Below are positions 15,240 to 22,423 of a stretch of 53,641 nucleotides of DNA, one piece after another. The stretch is taken from positions 1 through 53,641 of the forward strand of contig JANQSG010000018.1 of the NCBI GenBank assembly GCA_028284185.1, given 5' to 3'. The stretch comes from Kangiella sp. Its GTDB lineage: Bacteria > Pseudomonadota > Gammaproteobacteria > Enterobacterales > Kangiellaceae. The position numbers were made by a program, and so were the translations under genes. Below the pieces are notes generated by a model, which was not told the DNA's origin, did no database searches, and saw nothing but the letters and a program-made list of their open reading frames with translations. How positions within the stretch are numbered: position 1 is the stretch's first letter; every line of letters begins with the position of its first letter.

Positions 15240-15623
15240 TTATCTAGGTAATAGTTTATTTATTTCCAACTTTAAGGCTGTTCTAGCTCGCCATAAACCG
15301 ACAAATTTTCCGATACCGGCACTGGCAATCATCACAATAAAACCAAGAGTAACGACTTGCCACAAGGGTAAGTAATCTAGCTTATATAAGCTAATTAGTG
15401 CCGGTGTAACAAAAATCATCACAAAAACGGCAAATAGATTGCCTGCCCCACAACCGCAACTATTGTGATAACTCATTAAGCGTCGTTTTATGTTTTCGGT
15501 TTGCTCTTCGGGAATAAGATCATGAGCAAACTGTATATCAGTATAAGTTTCTTGCGCTGTTAATAGTTTATTGAGATCCGTCAATTGCTCTACCATCAAT
15601 GTTAACTTGTATTTTGAGCTCAT
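15240..15623 (-). CDS. Two-TM protein with a CGCG motif, unknown
   Basis: The 127-residue product has a helical cytosolic N-terminus (about 1-50), the motif YHNSCGCGAGNLF and two membrane helices (about 62-82 and 87-107), then a basic tail. AAAGGAGTGGGAG precedes the ATG. No family is known to me. It is the last gene of a three-gene minus-strand run with the metzincin-like and DUF4430 genes, all with similar strong Shine-Dalgarno sequences. This run is bracketed by comM and the comM remnant. Confidence 0.55.
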   Translation of the reverse strand: MSSKYKLTLMVEQLTDLNKLLTAQETYTDIQFAHDLIPEEQTENIKRRLMSYHNSCGCGAGNLFAVFVMIFVTPALISLYKLDYLPLWQVVTLGFIVMIASAGIGKFVGLWRARTALKLEINKLLPR

Positions 15624-15661
15624 CTCCCACTCCTTTGCGAGACAGAAAAATAATCCATCTC

Positions 15662-16624
15662 TTAAAAATAAACACAGTGGCGGCTGGTACGCACGGCAGA
15701 AATTTGTACATTATCAAGTACCGGCAATAGCGTTGAGCGCCCCCCAGTATCCATAAGGTTGTTGCCATCAGTTGATGTCACATGCCCTAGTAAACAGGCA
15801 TGCCCAATTTCGTGGGCGACGGTATCAACAAAAGGACCGGGTGGAACCTGTACTGTAACGTAATTGTGAGTAGCCGACATGGAACAACCCACTGCGTTTT
15901 CAATGTTATTGACAATCACAACGGTTATCTCACCCCCATGTCCGATCGCTCTGCGCCAATTACTTTGAAATTTACAGCCAATCTGAATGAATTGAAACCA
16001 TGAGCCATCTAGCCACCAATCAGCGAAAAAGCCTTCTGCGCCACAATTAACGCTAATACTTCCACCAGGTGGTTCTACTCTAGTTCGACAAAAACCGGTA
16101 AATCGCAAATCAATATTGCAAGTCCGATCATATATTTCAATAGCGGTATCTACCCAGGGCTGGATGTCAGCCTCCTCCATCAATGCTCTATCATTGATAA
16201 CAGGAATAATTACACCAAAATACATCTTCTTGCGGGGACGAAAACCGGCCAAACTGGCCAGGAACTCTGGGAAAGAAATAATACGCCAAATAATTTCAAC
16301 AACCCAATTAAAAACGGTGCGAATAATGCCACCAATTATAGGTATAGAAAGAATCAATTCCCAAAGTGCACCCAGCAGATCTAAAATCGTATTAACTGCG
16401 GTGCAGACTACCCTTGTTACTAAGGTTTTTACTATCTCTGTTACCCATTTAATAACTTTAACTAAAATGATTTCTATCCAGCAAAACCACTTATTACAGC
16501 ATAAACACCACCAATTACAGCGACGTCTGCGGCATCGTTCCTCTGCCCTTTCCTCCCACTCTTCTATCGGGCGTTGAATCTCTTCTTCAACCCATTCTTC
16601 AATTTCAGTACACGATCTACCCAT
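15662..16624 (-). CDS. Cys/Trp-rich membrane-anchored metzincin-like protease
   Basis: In the 320-residue product, residues 1-36 are charged (EEWVEEE, EEWEERAEER), 37-49 form a dense Cys/Trp block (CNWWCLCCNKWFCW), and about 50-120 are long hydrophobic/amphipathic helices. The C-terminal domain carries a zinc site H271-E-I-G-H275-A-C-L-L-G-H281, with Met291 in NLMD as a likely Met-turn: the metzincin arrangement HExxHxxxxxH plus Met. There is no classical signal peptide. Peptidase activity is a family-based inference. AAGGAGTGAACC precedes the ATG, and it sits between the CGCG-motif and DUF4430 genes. Confidence 0.7.
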   Translation of the reverse strand: MGRSCTEIEEWVEEEIQRPIEEWEERAEERCRRRRCNWWCLCCNKWFCWIEIILVKVIKWVTEIVKTLVTRVVCTAVNTILDLLGALWELILSIPIIGGIIRTVFNWVVEIIWRIISFPEFLASLAGFRPRKKMYFGVIIPVINDRALMEEADIQPWVDTAIEIYDRTCNIDLRFTGFCRTRVEPPGGSISVNCGAEGFFADWWLDGSWFQFIQIGCKFQSNWRRAIGHGGEITVVIVNNIENAVGCSMSATHNYVTVQVPPGPFVDTVAHEIGHACLLGHVTSTDGNNLMDTGGRSTLLPVLDNVQISAVRTSRHCVYF

Positions 16625-16697
16625 GGTTCACTCCTTTTATCCATTAGTAAATTTTCATATAACTATGTTGCAATTCTTCCGCTGAAATTTTTTTATA

Positions 16698-17084
16698 CTA
16701 ATCTTTATTCGCGGGATGATCTGATTGATTCATCTGCCTTAAGCCAGAACTAAAGTGTTTGTAATCCCATGCCACACTATCTCCTGCATTCAACTTATAT
16801 GCCGCAAAACCGACTGATGGCATATTTCCATTTACAAAATATACCCAATAGTAACCATTACCTCCTTGATTATTCTCCACTCCGTCAATTGAAGTTAAAT
16901 ATTCACTGTCACCAGATCCCGTTGATGTGTAGTTAATACTAGGATTGCAATAACTTTTCGACTCATCCAATAAATCTTTCACTGTCGATTTGCTAGAAAC
17001 TATTGGCAGATCATTGCAAGCTTGCCATGGCGGTTGATGCCATTGCTGTTGCCAATCGATGAATAAATTTGCTGTATTAGACAT
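16698..17084 (-). CDS. DUF4430 domain protein
   Basis: The 128-residue product has the DUF4430 (transcobalamin-C-terminal-like) core: TVKDLLDESK, YLTSIDGVENN, GYYWVYFVNG and AAYKLNAGDSVAWDYK. Such domains form a small ubiquitin-like beta fold, usually on secreted or surface proteins. No signal peptide is visible here, which is unusual. TTAAGGGAGAG precedes the ATG. It is first in the run with the metzincin-like and CGCG-motif proteins; a joint function is inferred from order only. Confidence 0.7.
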   Translation of the reverse strand: MSNTANLFIDWQQQWHQPPWQACNDLPIVSSKSTVKDLLDESKSYCNPSINYTSTGSGDSEYLTSIDGVENNQGGNGYYWVYFVNGNMPSVGFAAYKLNAGDSVAWDYKHFSSGLRQMNQSDHPANKD

Positions 17085-17287
17085 AACTCTCTCCCTTAAA
17101 GAATGGTTCCATTTATTTCAGTCAACTCCATGTTAACTGACTATTCAGACTCCTTAATTCTGATAATTTAATCATAAAACATTTATTCTTTTTGTCTATT
17201 ATCGACTCTTTATTTTTATTTATTTCTTTTAATTATGTGAGCGTTTTCTATGCATATTTGCATTAATGACAACATAATTTACACAAT
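17085..17287. promoter_or_regulatory. AT-rich leader of the DUF4430-metzincin run
   Basis: No gene is seen. The stretch is very AT-rich and must contain the promoter of the minus-strand run. I could not pick one -35/-10 pair over others. Confidence 0.3.
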
Positions 17288-17394
17288 CACAACTCTTGCT
17301 AATCTGGCTGAATCAAAAATCATTGAGCCGTAACATAATCAGCGAAACTTTGGGTTATCGAAAACTTAAACGTTATCTGGCACAGTTACCCTAA
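17288..17394 (+). pseudogene. Decayed duplicate of the comM 3' end
   Basis: This stretch aligns to the last ~107 bp of comM (15046-15151), including the equivalents of GYRKLERYLAQLP and the terminal TAA. An in-frame TAA and a one-base insertion interrupt it in the middle, so it is not coding. It marks a direct duplication bracketing three genes. Confidence 0.8.
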
Positions 17395-17397
17395 TCA

Positions 17398-17895
17398 TTA
17401 TTCAGGGTTATCGGTTGATAATTCCAATAAGGTGGACTGCTCACCAATGGTTGTCACCAGATACAAATGCTGATATTGACTTTCATCCATCAACTTTACT
17501 GCTTTTCCTGATAACAGCGTTGCTAGTTTTGGCGTTGTATTGGAATGACCAACTACCAGGATTTTTCCCGATTTGGTTTTAAGTTTTTTAGCAAAAGCTG
17601 TCAAATTACGCGGATCATAAAGCTCTACCTTCAAGGCTAATTCCTGGGCCAATGGCTTGGCAGTCATTAGGGTTCTTTGGTAATTAGTAGAATAAATTTG
17701 AGTAATACCGGTATTTTTTAGCAAAACAGCTATTCTTTGAGCACGGTTTTGACCTTTTTCCGTTAAATCAGGATTTCGAGTACCGTCAACCTGCTTTTCA
17801 GCATGACGCACCAAGAAAATCTGGTTATCGGCCCTAAGCCTTTCTACGGGTACAAAAATTATAGCGATTAATAAAGAAAAAACTAAAGATTTCAT
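17398..17895 (-). CDS. Periplasmic histidine phosphatase (SixA/PGM-like)
   Basis: The 165-residue product has a signal peptide (about 1-22) and the histidine phosphatase core: LVRHAEK (nucleophile His of RHG/RHA), LTEKGQNRAQ, IYSTNYQRTLMTAKPLA and the second catalytic His in VVGHSNTTPKLA. The fold removes phosphate from small molecules or phosphohistidine; export points to a periplasmic substrate. It lies just past the comM remnant and diverges from the aminotransferase operon. Confidence 0.85.
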   Translation of the reverse strand: MKSLVFSLLIAIIFVPVERLRADNQIFLVRHAEKQVDGTRNPDLTEKGQNRAQRIAVLLKNTGITQIYSTNYQRTLMTAKPLAQELALKVELYDPRNLTAFAKKLKTKSGKILVVGHSNTTPKLATLLSGKAVKLMDESQYQHLYLVTTIGEQSTLLELSTDNPE

Positions 17896-17990
17896 TAGGT
17901 TACTTAAACCATCAACTACAAATGATAAATGCTAGTATAACCCGATTTGGCTTGCTAGTATGATCATCGCTTATTTACTAACAATTTTCC

Positions 17991-18018
17991 TTGTATTTAG
18001 CCGTTATTTTGCTACATT
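17991..18018 (+). promoter_or_regulatory. Candidate promoter of the aminotransferase-arsR-rhodanese operon
   Basis: TTGTAT (17991-17996), 16 bases, then TACATT (18013-18018). The -10 overlaps the inverted repeat at 18016-18031, so a bound repressor would block it. Confidence 0.45.
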
Positions 18019-18034
18019 AGCCAAACCTAATATA
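18013..18034 (+). promoter_or_regulatory. Candidate operator for the ArsR regulator (copy 1)
   Basis: Inverted repeat ATTAG-N6-CTAAT (18016-18031), extended to TACATTAG and CTAATATA arms. The same repeat with the same spacing is at 24941-24962 near the blh-like gene. Confidence 0.6.
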
Positions 18035-18047
18035 AAGTAAGCATTAC

Positions 18048-19517
18048 ATGAGTTTAGAGCAATATTTTGAGCCATTCCGGCGAAATATCATCGGCCACAA
18101 TCATCATTATCCTGAAAATCAGGATAAAAAGATTATTTATGCTGACTGGATTGCCAGCGGCCGCTTGTATGGCCCGATTGAAGATTATATCAGTCGCGAA
18201 CTGGGCCCCTACGTTGCTAATACTCATACCGAAACCACTCTGACCGGTACTACCATGACCCATGCCTATCACGAGGCACAACAGATTATCAAAGATCATG
18301 TGAACGCTAATCAAGATGATGTGTTAATCGCTGCCGGCTCGGGTATGACTTTAGTAGTAAACAAGTTCCAGCGAATGTTGGGCTTACGAATTCCAGAAAA
18401 ATGGCGCGAAAGAGTAACTATTGCTGATCATGAAAAGCCTTTGGTCTTGATTACTCATATGGAGCATCATTCCAATCAAACCACCTGGCATGAGTGTGAG
18501 GCCACGGTAGAAATTATTCGCGCTAATGATAAAGGCTGTCCCGATCTGGATCATATGCAAGAATTATTAGAACAATATAAAGATCGCCCGATCAAAATTG
18601 GTTCCTTTACTGCTTGCAGCAATGTTACTGGTATTAAAACACCTTATTATCAAATGGCAGAAATTATGCACCAGCACGATGGCCTTTGTTTTGTGGATTT
18701 TGCCGCTTCAGCGCCATACGTTAATATCGATATGCACCCTGAAAATCCTGCACAAAAACTGGATGCCATTTTTATTTCGCCTCACAAATTTTTAGGTGGT
18801 CCTGGCTCAAGCGGTATTTTAGTATTCGACAAAAAACTCTATGATTGCAAGGTTCCCGATCAGCCCGGCGGTGGTACTGTATCCTGGACCAATCCCTGGG
18901 GCGAACACCGTTTCTTTGATGATATTGAAGCACGCGAAGATGGCGGTACTCCAGCGTTTTTGCAAACCATACGCGCAGCCCTTGCTTTTAAGGTTAAGGA
19001 ACAAATGGGCGTGGATAATATTGTCGCGCGCGAAAAAGAACTGTGTAACTATTTAATGGGGGAACTGGCTCAAATTCCAAATTTGAATATGTTAGAAGCC
19101 GATAAAACGGAGCGTTTATGTGTAGTGTCTTTCTATGTTTTAGGCTTACACCATAATTTAATTGTGCGTCTGCTTAATGATCGTTTTGGCGTGCAAACAC
19201 GCGGCGGCTGCTCCTGTGCCGGAACTTATGGCCATATCTTATTGGATGTGGATCAAATGACCAGCCTGGAAATTACCAAACGCATTGATCAAGGCGACTT
19301 AACCGACAAACCAGGCTGGGTACGAATCTCCATGCACCCCACTAGCACCAATGAAGATGCACGCAAAGTCGTCGAGGCAGTTAAAGCGGTAGTGGAGAAT
19401 GCTGAAACATGGTCAAAAGATTATCAATTTGATTCCTGCTGTGGTGAATTTAAACCCCAACACAAACATCACTATAAATCCCTGGCAGAATTTGCAGTTT
19501 TGCCGGAGAAACTCTAA
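18048..19517 (+). CDS. Class V aminotransferase, cysteine desulfurase-like
   Basis: A PLP enzyme of the NifS/SufS superfamily, 489 residues, longer than SufS (about 400). Visible: the PLP-binding Lys247 in ISPHKFLGGPGSSG, cofactor His/Asp in THMEHHSNQ and FVDFAAS, and Cys388/Cys390 in TRGGCSCAGTYGH, where SufS has its catalytic Cys. A C-terminal extension has a Cys-Cys pair. By family it would remove sulfur (or selenium) from cysteine or a related compound to form a persulfide. It is co-transcribed with an ArsR repressor and a rhodanese, supporting a sulfur-transfer role distinct from Fe-S assembly, since no suf or isc genes are nearby. Confidence 0.85.
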   Translation: MSLEQYFEPFRRNIIGHNHHYPENQDKKIIYADWIASGRLYGPIEDYISRELGPYVANTHTETTLTGTTMTHAYHEAQQIIKDHVNANQDDVLIAAGSGMTLVVNKFQRMLGLRIPEKWRERVTIADHEKPLVLITHMEHHSNQTTWHECEATVEIIRANDKGCPDLDHMQELLEQYKDRPIKIGSFTACSNVTGIKTPYYQMAEIMHQHDGLCFVDFAASAPYVNIDMHPENPAQKLDAIFISPHKFLGGPGSSGILVFDKKLYDCKVPDQPGGGTVSWTNPWGEHRFFDDIEAREDGGTPAFLQTIRAALAFKVKEQMGVDNIVAREKELCNYLMGELAQIPNLNMLEADKTERLCVVSFYVLGLHHNLIVRLLNDRFGVQTRGGCSCAGTYGHILLDVDQMTSLEITKRIDQGDLTDKPGWVRISMHPTSTNEDARKVVEAVKAVVENAETWSKDYQFDSCCGEFKPQHKHHYKSLAEFAVLPEKL

Positions 19518-19549
19518 GCTTAGGCCACTATAAATCCAGGACTTAATCA

Positions 19550-19894
19550 ATGTCAGAAGTAGCAACTTTAATGCCAAGCCAAGCTGCCATCACTGATGAG
19601 ATGATGGAGCATTCGGCACAGGCAGCCAACTTACTTAAAATTTTATCCAATGAGCAACGCTTATTGATCTTGTGTATCTTGCACGAACGTGAATTATCAG
19701 TCGGCCAACTTAACGACATGTTGCCAAAACTCAGTCAATCAGCATTATCACAACACCTTTCACTATTGAGAAAAGAAAATTTAGTGATTACCCGTCGTGA
19801 TTCACAAACTATTTACTATAAATTATCATCACATAAAGCAGCACGTGTTATTCACCTAATGCACGAAATGTTTTGCTCGGAGACTTGTCAATGA
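19550..19894 (+). CDS. ArsR-family regulator, BigR/SqrR (persulfide-sensing) type
   Basis: The 114-residue winged-helix repressor carries KILSNEQRLLILCIL, recognition-helix segment LSQSALSQHLSLLRKENLV and wing RRDSQTIYYKL. Cys42 and Cys109 match the two redox Cys of BigR (42/108) and SqrR (41/107), which form a disulfide or polysulfide link when reactive sulfur rises and release DNA. It lies between the aminotransferase and rhodanese genes and its stop overlaps the rhodanese start (ATGA). It probably acts on the ATTAG-N6-CTAAT repeats at 18016 and 24944. Confidence 0.9.
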   Translation: MSEVATLMPSQAAITDEMMEHSAQAANLLKILSNEQRLLILCILHERELSVGQLNDMLPKLSQSALSQHLSLLRKENLVITRRDSQTIYYKLSSHKAARVIHLMHEMFCSETCQ

Positions 19895-20274
19895 AAGCTT
19901 GTATCGCCAACTATATGGCTGAAGTAAAAAGCCAAATTACCGAAGTGACGGTGGATGATTTACGCCAGATTTTAACTACTGATGCCCTAGTGTTTGACGT
20001 ACGTGAACCCCAAGAACATGCGCAAGGTGTAGTGGCTGGTGCTATTGCTATTCCACGCGGTGTTTTGGAATTTAACCTCTTTAATTTGCCCATGCTAAAA
20101 GATATGGATGAAGCAGAGGCCCTCTCTAAACCTATCTATATTTATTGTGCTTCTGGTGGTCGTTCTGCTTGTACTGCCCTGGCTCTGCAAAAGATTGGTT
20201 TTAGCAAGGTTTATTCAGTAGCCGGCGGAATCAAAAAATGGATCGAGTCTGGTGGTAGCTTAATTAAGCCATAA
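19891..20274 (+). CDS. Rhodanese-like sulfurtransferase
   Basis: The start is the ATG at 19891, overlapping the arsR stop, rather than an in-frame ATG 18 bases upstream. The 127-residue single-domain rhodanese has FDVREPQEHAQGVVAGAIAIPRG (CH2A-like strand) and the active-site loop Y-C-A-S-G-G-R-S with catalytic Cys. It carries sulfane sulfur as a Cys persulfide and passes it to thiol acceptors. The N-terminal MKACIANYMAEVKSQI region is an extra helix. Coupled translation with the repressor supports one sulfur-response operon. Confidence 0.92.
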   Translation: MKACIANYMAEVKSQITEVTVDDLRQILTTDALVFDVREPQEHAQGVVAGAIAIPRGVLEFNLFNLPMLKDMDEAEALSKPIYIYCASGGRSACTALALQKIGFSKVYSVAGGIKKWIESGGSLIKP

Positions 20275-20287
20275 ATTAAAAATACCC

Positions 20288-21598
20288 TTAAAAACTATAC
20301 CTTAATCTTAAATAAGCATTGGTGGCATCTTCAAATTGACCAAAGAAGCTTGTCACTTTTTCTCCTTTAAAAAGGTTAGCGCCAAACATTAAAGACCAAT
20401 CATCATCATGTCGATAATTGATTGAAGGTCGCCAATAACTATCTTTGTCGCTCGGTGAATAAAACATAAATAGTGACCAAGTTAACTTATCCTGCATTGC
20501 ACGATAACTTATTCTGTTGGTGATCAACTGCCGACTTTCTTTGGGCTCAAATTCTGGGGCTAAAGAATTAACGATAAGTTCATTATAATTTTGTGTCTGC
20601 TCTAGATAGTATTGTCCAGACCAGGTTAAACGTGGTGCTAACTCTTTTTCATAACCCAGCAAGAAACGCCATTGTGAGTTTTTGACTAAAGGATTGGTTC
20701 CTTGTTTATCTTTTCTAGCAGCATGATAAGCAATCTCCAGATTGTAGATCCCCTCTGCTATTGAACCGCGTATACTTGCACCAAACACATTCTTACGATG
20801 AAAAGTTGCAACTAAATTCGGTGTAAGCCCATTAGGTTCTTTTTCAAAACCTCGATAGGCATAAATAGCATATTCAGTTCCCTTAATGGTTTTATAAAGC
20901 CTTAATGCCAACTCGCCGTTCGATATAGATTTATTTGGTTCAACGGGATTAACCAAATCCTGACCGCCAATTTGTTGATTCATTAATGGCGAAAACAATG
21001 AAAATCTTTCACCATCAATATAACGATCGGGTTCAAACTGCGGTGTCCAAACCAAATCGATATTCAGTGCATCAAAGTAACTGCTTATACGGACAGCATT
21101 GGCTGGAGCCTTTAAATAACTTTGTTCCCTACCACTAAAAAAAGATTGCCAATCTTTTGGAAATAAATCATTTAAAAATAATAAGTCACCGGTTCCCCAG
21201 GTTGTCACTTGCCGACCTATTTTAAGATCGGTATTTCCAAAAATTGAAAAATCAATACTAAGCTCACGCAAATCTGTTTCAATATCATTGGTAACTACGT
21301 CATACCAAAAATCCGTTTTAAAAGAAAAGTTGACTTCCTCACCACTATAATCAGATTCTATATGTAAACGGGTTTCATTTAATGTTTGCTTGCTCGTAAA
21401 AAGCTGATCAGTTTGTAAACGCTGACCATAGGCCAATTCCGCAAAGCCCGACCATTGCCAATTAGATTCCTGTTGCCACTCATCATCAGACCACTCTTTA
21501 CTATTAGACCAATTCTCCCCATCGCTCTTCACCGTTTGTGCGGCCAATGACAACAACGAAATTGAGATAGCTACAAGGGTACTTTTCTTTAGCAACAT
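20288..21598 (-). CDS. Outer-membrane beta-barrel protein (DUF1302-like)
   Basis: The 436-residue product has a signal peptide (about 1-25), a WSNSKEWSDDEWQQESNWQW acidic stretch, then alternating amphipathic strands and a C-terminal Phe (LRLRYSF), the usual barrel-assembly signal. LKIGRQVTTWGTGD resembles the conserved RQ-x-x-x-W-G motif of DUF1302-type barrels. It starts one base after the stop of the LolA-like gene, so the two are translationally coupled. It is probably the outer-membrane exit or receiver of the RND/LolA-like system. It converges on the rhodanese gene. Confidence 0.75.
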   Translation of the reverse strand: MLLKKSTLVAISISLLSLAAQTVKSDGENWSNSKEWSDDEWQQESNWQWSGFAELAYGQRLQTDQLFTSKQTLNETRLHIESDYSGEEVNFSFKTDFWYDVVTNDIETDLRELSIDFSIFGNTDLKIGRQVTTWGTGDLLFLNDLFPKDWQSFFSGREQSYLKAPANAVRISSYFDALNIDLVWTPQFEPDRYIDGERFSLFSPLMNQQIGGQDLVNPVEPNKSISNGELALRLYKTIKGTEYAIYAYRGFEKEPNGLTPNLVATFHRKNVFGASIRGSIAEGIYNLEIAYHAARKDKQGTNPLVKNSQWRFLLGYEKELAPRLTWSGQYYLEQTQNYNELIVNSLAPEFEPKESRQLITNRISYRAMQDKLTWSLFMFYSPSDKDSYWRPSINYRHDDDWSLMFGANLFKGEKVTSFFGQFEDATNAYLRLRYSF

Positions 21599-21599
21599 T

Positions 21600-22397
21600 T
21601 TAGCGAGCTTTTAGCCATTTTTTAGGTGGTTTGCGTAAAGCACGTGAACTAAAGACGGTATCCGGAATACCTAAATTATACGCAGGGCGCCTAAATTCCA
21701 TTAAGGTATAGCCTCCTGTTTCGTAATTACTAACTTTTGATTTCATTACCGTTGGAAATCCTTGAGTTTCCTTTACTTCCACCACCTCAACTTTTCGATA
21801 AAGTTGATCATCTGTTTTAAAGTACTCAATCTGCATGGGTAAAAAAGTTTCTTTATCAATCTTCATCTGATAATAAACAAACTCAACACTATCAACTGCC
21901 TTTGGTGTACTTCGAATAAAATAGTAATCTTGATCTTGTGATAAGAGCTGATGCTGATCGGCTTCGGGGTTTCGGCCTGAAACATCTTCATAGAAAAAGT
22001 CCGAGCCCACAAAACTGGTTCTTTTATCGCCAGCAGAAATCCTTTTTTCTAAATCCAATGCTGGCAAATATAACCATCGATCGTCTTCTCTTTCCAAGTG
22101 CTTATTGACTAAAAATACCGTGCCACGAACATCAGATGGACGACTGAACACCACCAAAAAATCCTGATCGCTTTTAGTTGCTTTATTTTTTCTGAGAATC
22201 ACAAACTGACGAATTTGCTTATTGCCAGATTTATCAACAATGATCATTCGTGCATCACTACGACCATCATTACCCGCGTAATAGGAGGCCTGATTAGCGC
22301 GATTAATAATATCATTGATATTTATTTCTGTAGCCAAAATCAGACTCGGTAAAACCATCATTAGTAAAACTAAAAACTTAATTACTGATTTCAACAT
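21600..22397 (-). CDS. LolA-like outer-membrane lipoprotein-sorting-type protein
   Basis: The 265-residue product has a signal peptide (about 1-22) and the half-barrel LolA-like fold (PF17131 type): ARMIIVDKSGNKQIRQFVILRK, FLVVFSRPSDVRGTVFLV, DDRWLYLPALDLEKRISAGDKRTSFVGSDF (motifs read in short parts). Such proteins carry a lipid-like cargo in a hydrophobic groove across the periplasm. It sits between an RND/MMPL transporter and an outer-membrane barrel in a tight operon, the arrangement expected of an inner-membrane to outer-membrane lipid relay; cargo unknown. Confidence 0.85.
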   Translation of the reverse strand: MLKSVIKFLVLLMMVLPSLILATEININDIINRANQASYYAGNDGRSDARMIIVDKSGNKQIRQFVILRKNKATKSDQDFLVVFSRPSDVRGTVFLVNKHLEREDDRWLYLPALDLEKRISAGDKRTSFVGSDFFYEDVSGRNPEADQHQLLSQDQDYYFIRSTPKAVDSVEFVYYQMKIDKETFLPMQIEYFKTDDQLYRKVEVVEVKETQGFPTVMKSKVSNYETGGYTLMEFRRPAYNLGIPDTVFSSRALRKPPKKWLKAR

Positions 22398-22423
22398 AAT
22401 ATTTCCTTTTATTTTGACACCCT

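Noticed and set aside
16116-16577. Plus-strand ORF opposite the metzincin-like gene
   Set aside because: Antisense shadow of a gene with strong motifs and Shine-Dalgarno.
15152-17394. Tn7-like or integrase-borne genomic island at comM
   Set aside because: No transposase or integrase gene lies inside the duplication; only the comM repeat supports an insertion.
18048-19517. SufS of an Fe-S assembly operon
   Set aside because: No sufBCD, sufE or isc genes nearby; partner genes are a repressor and a rhodanese.
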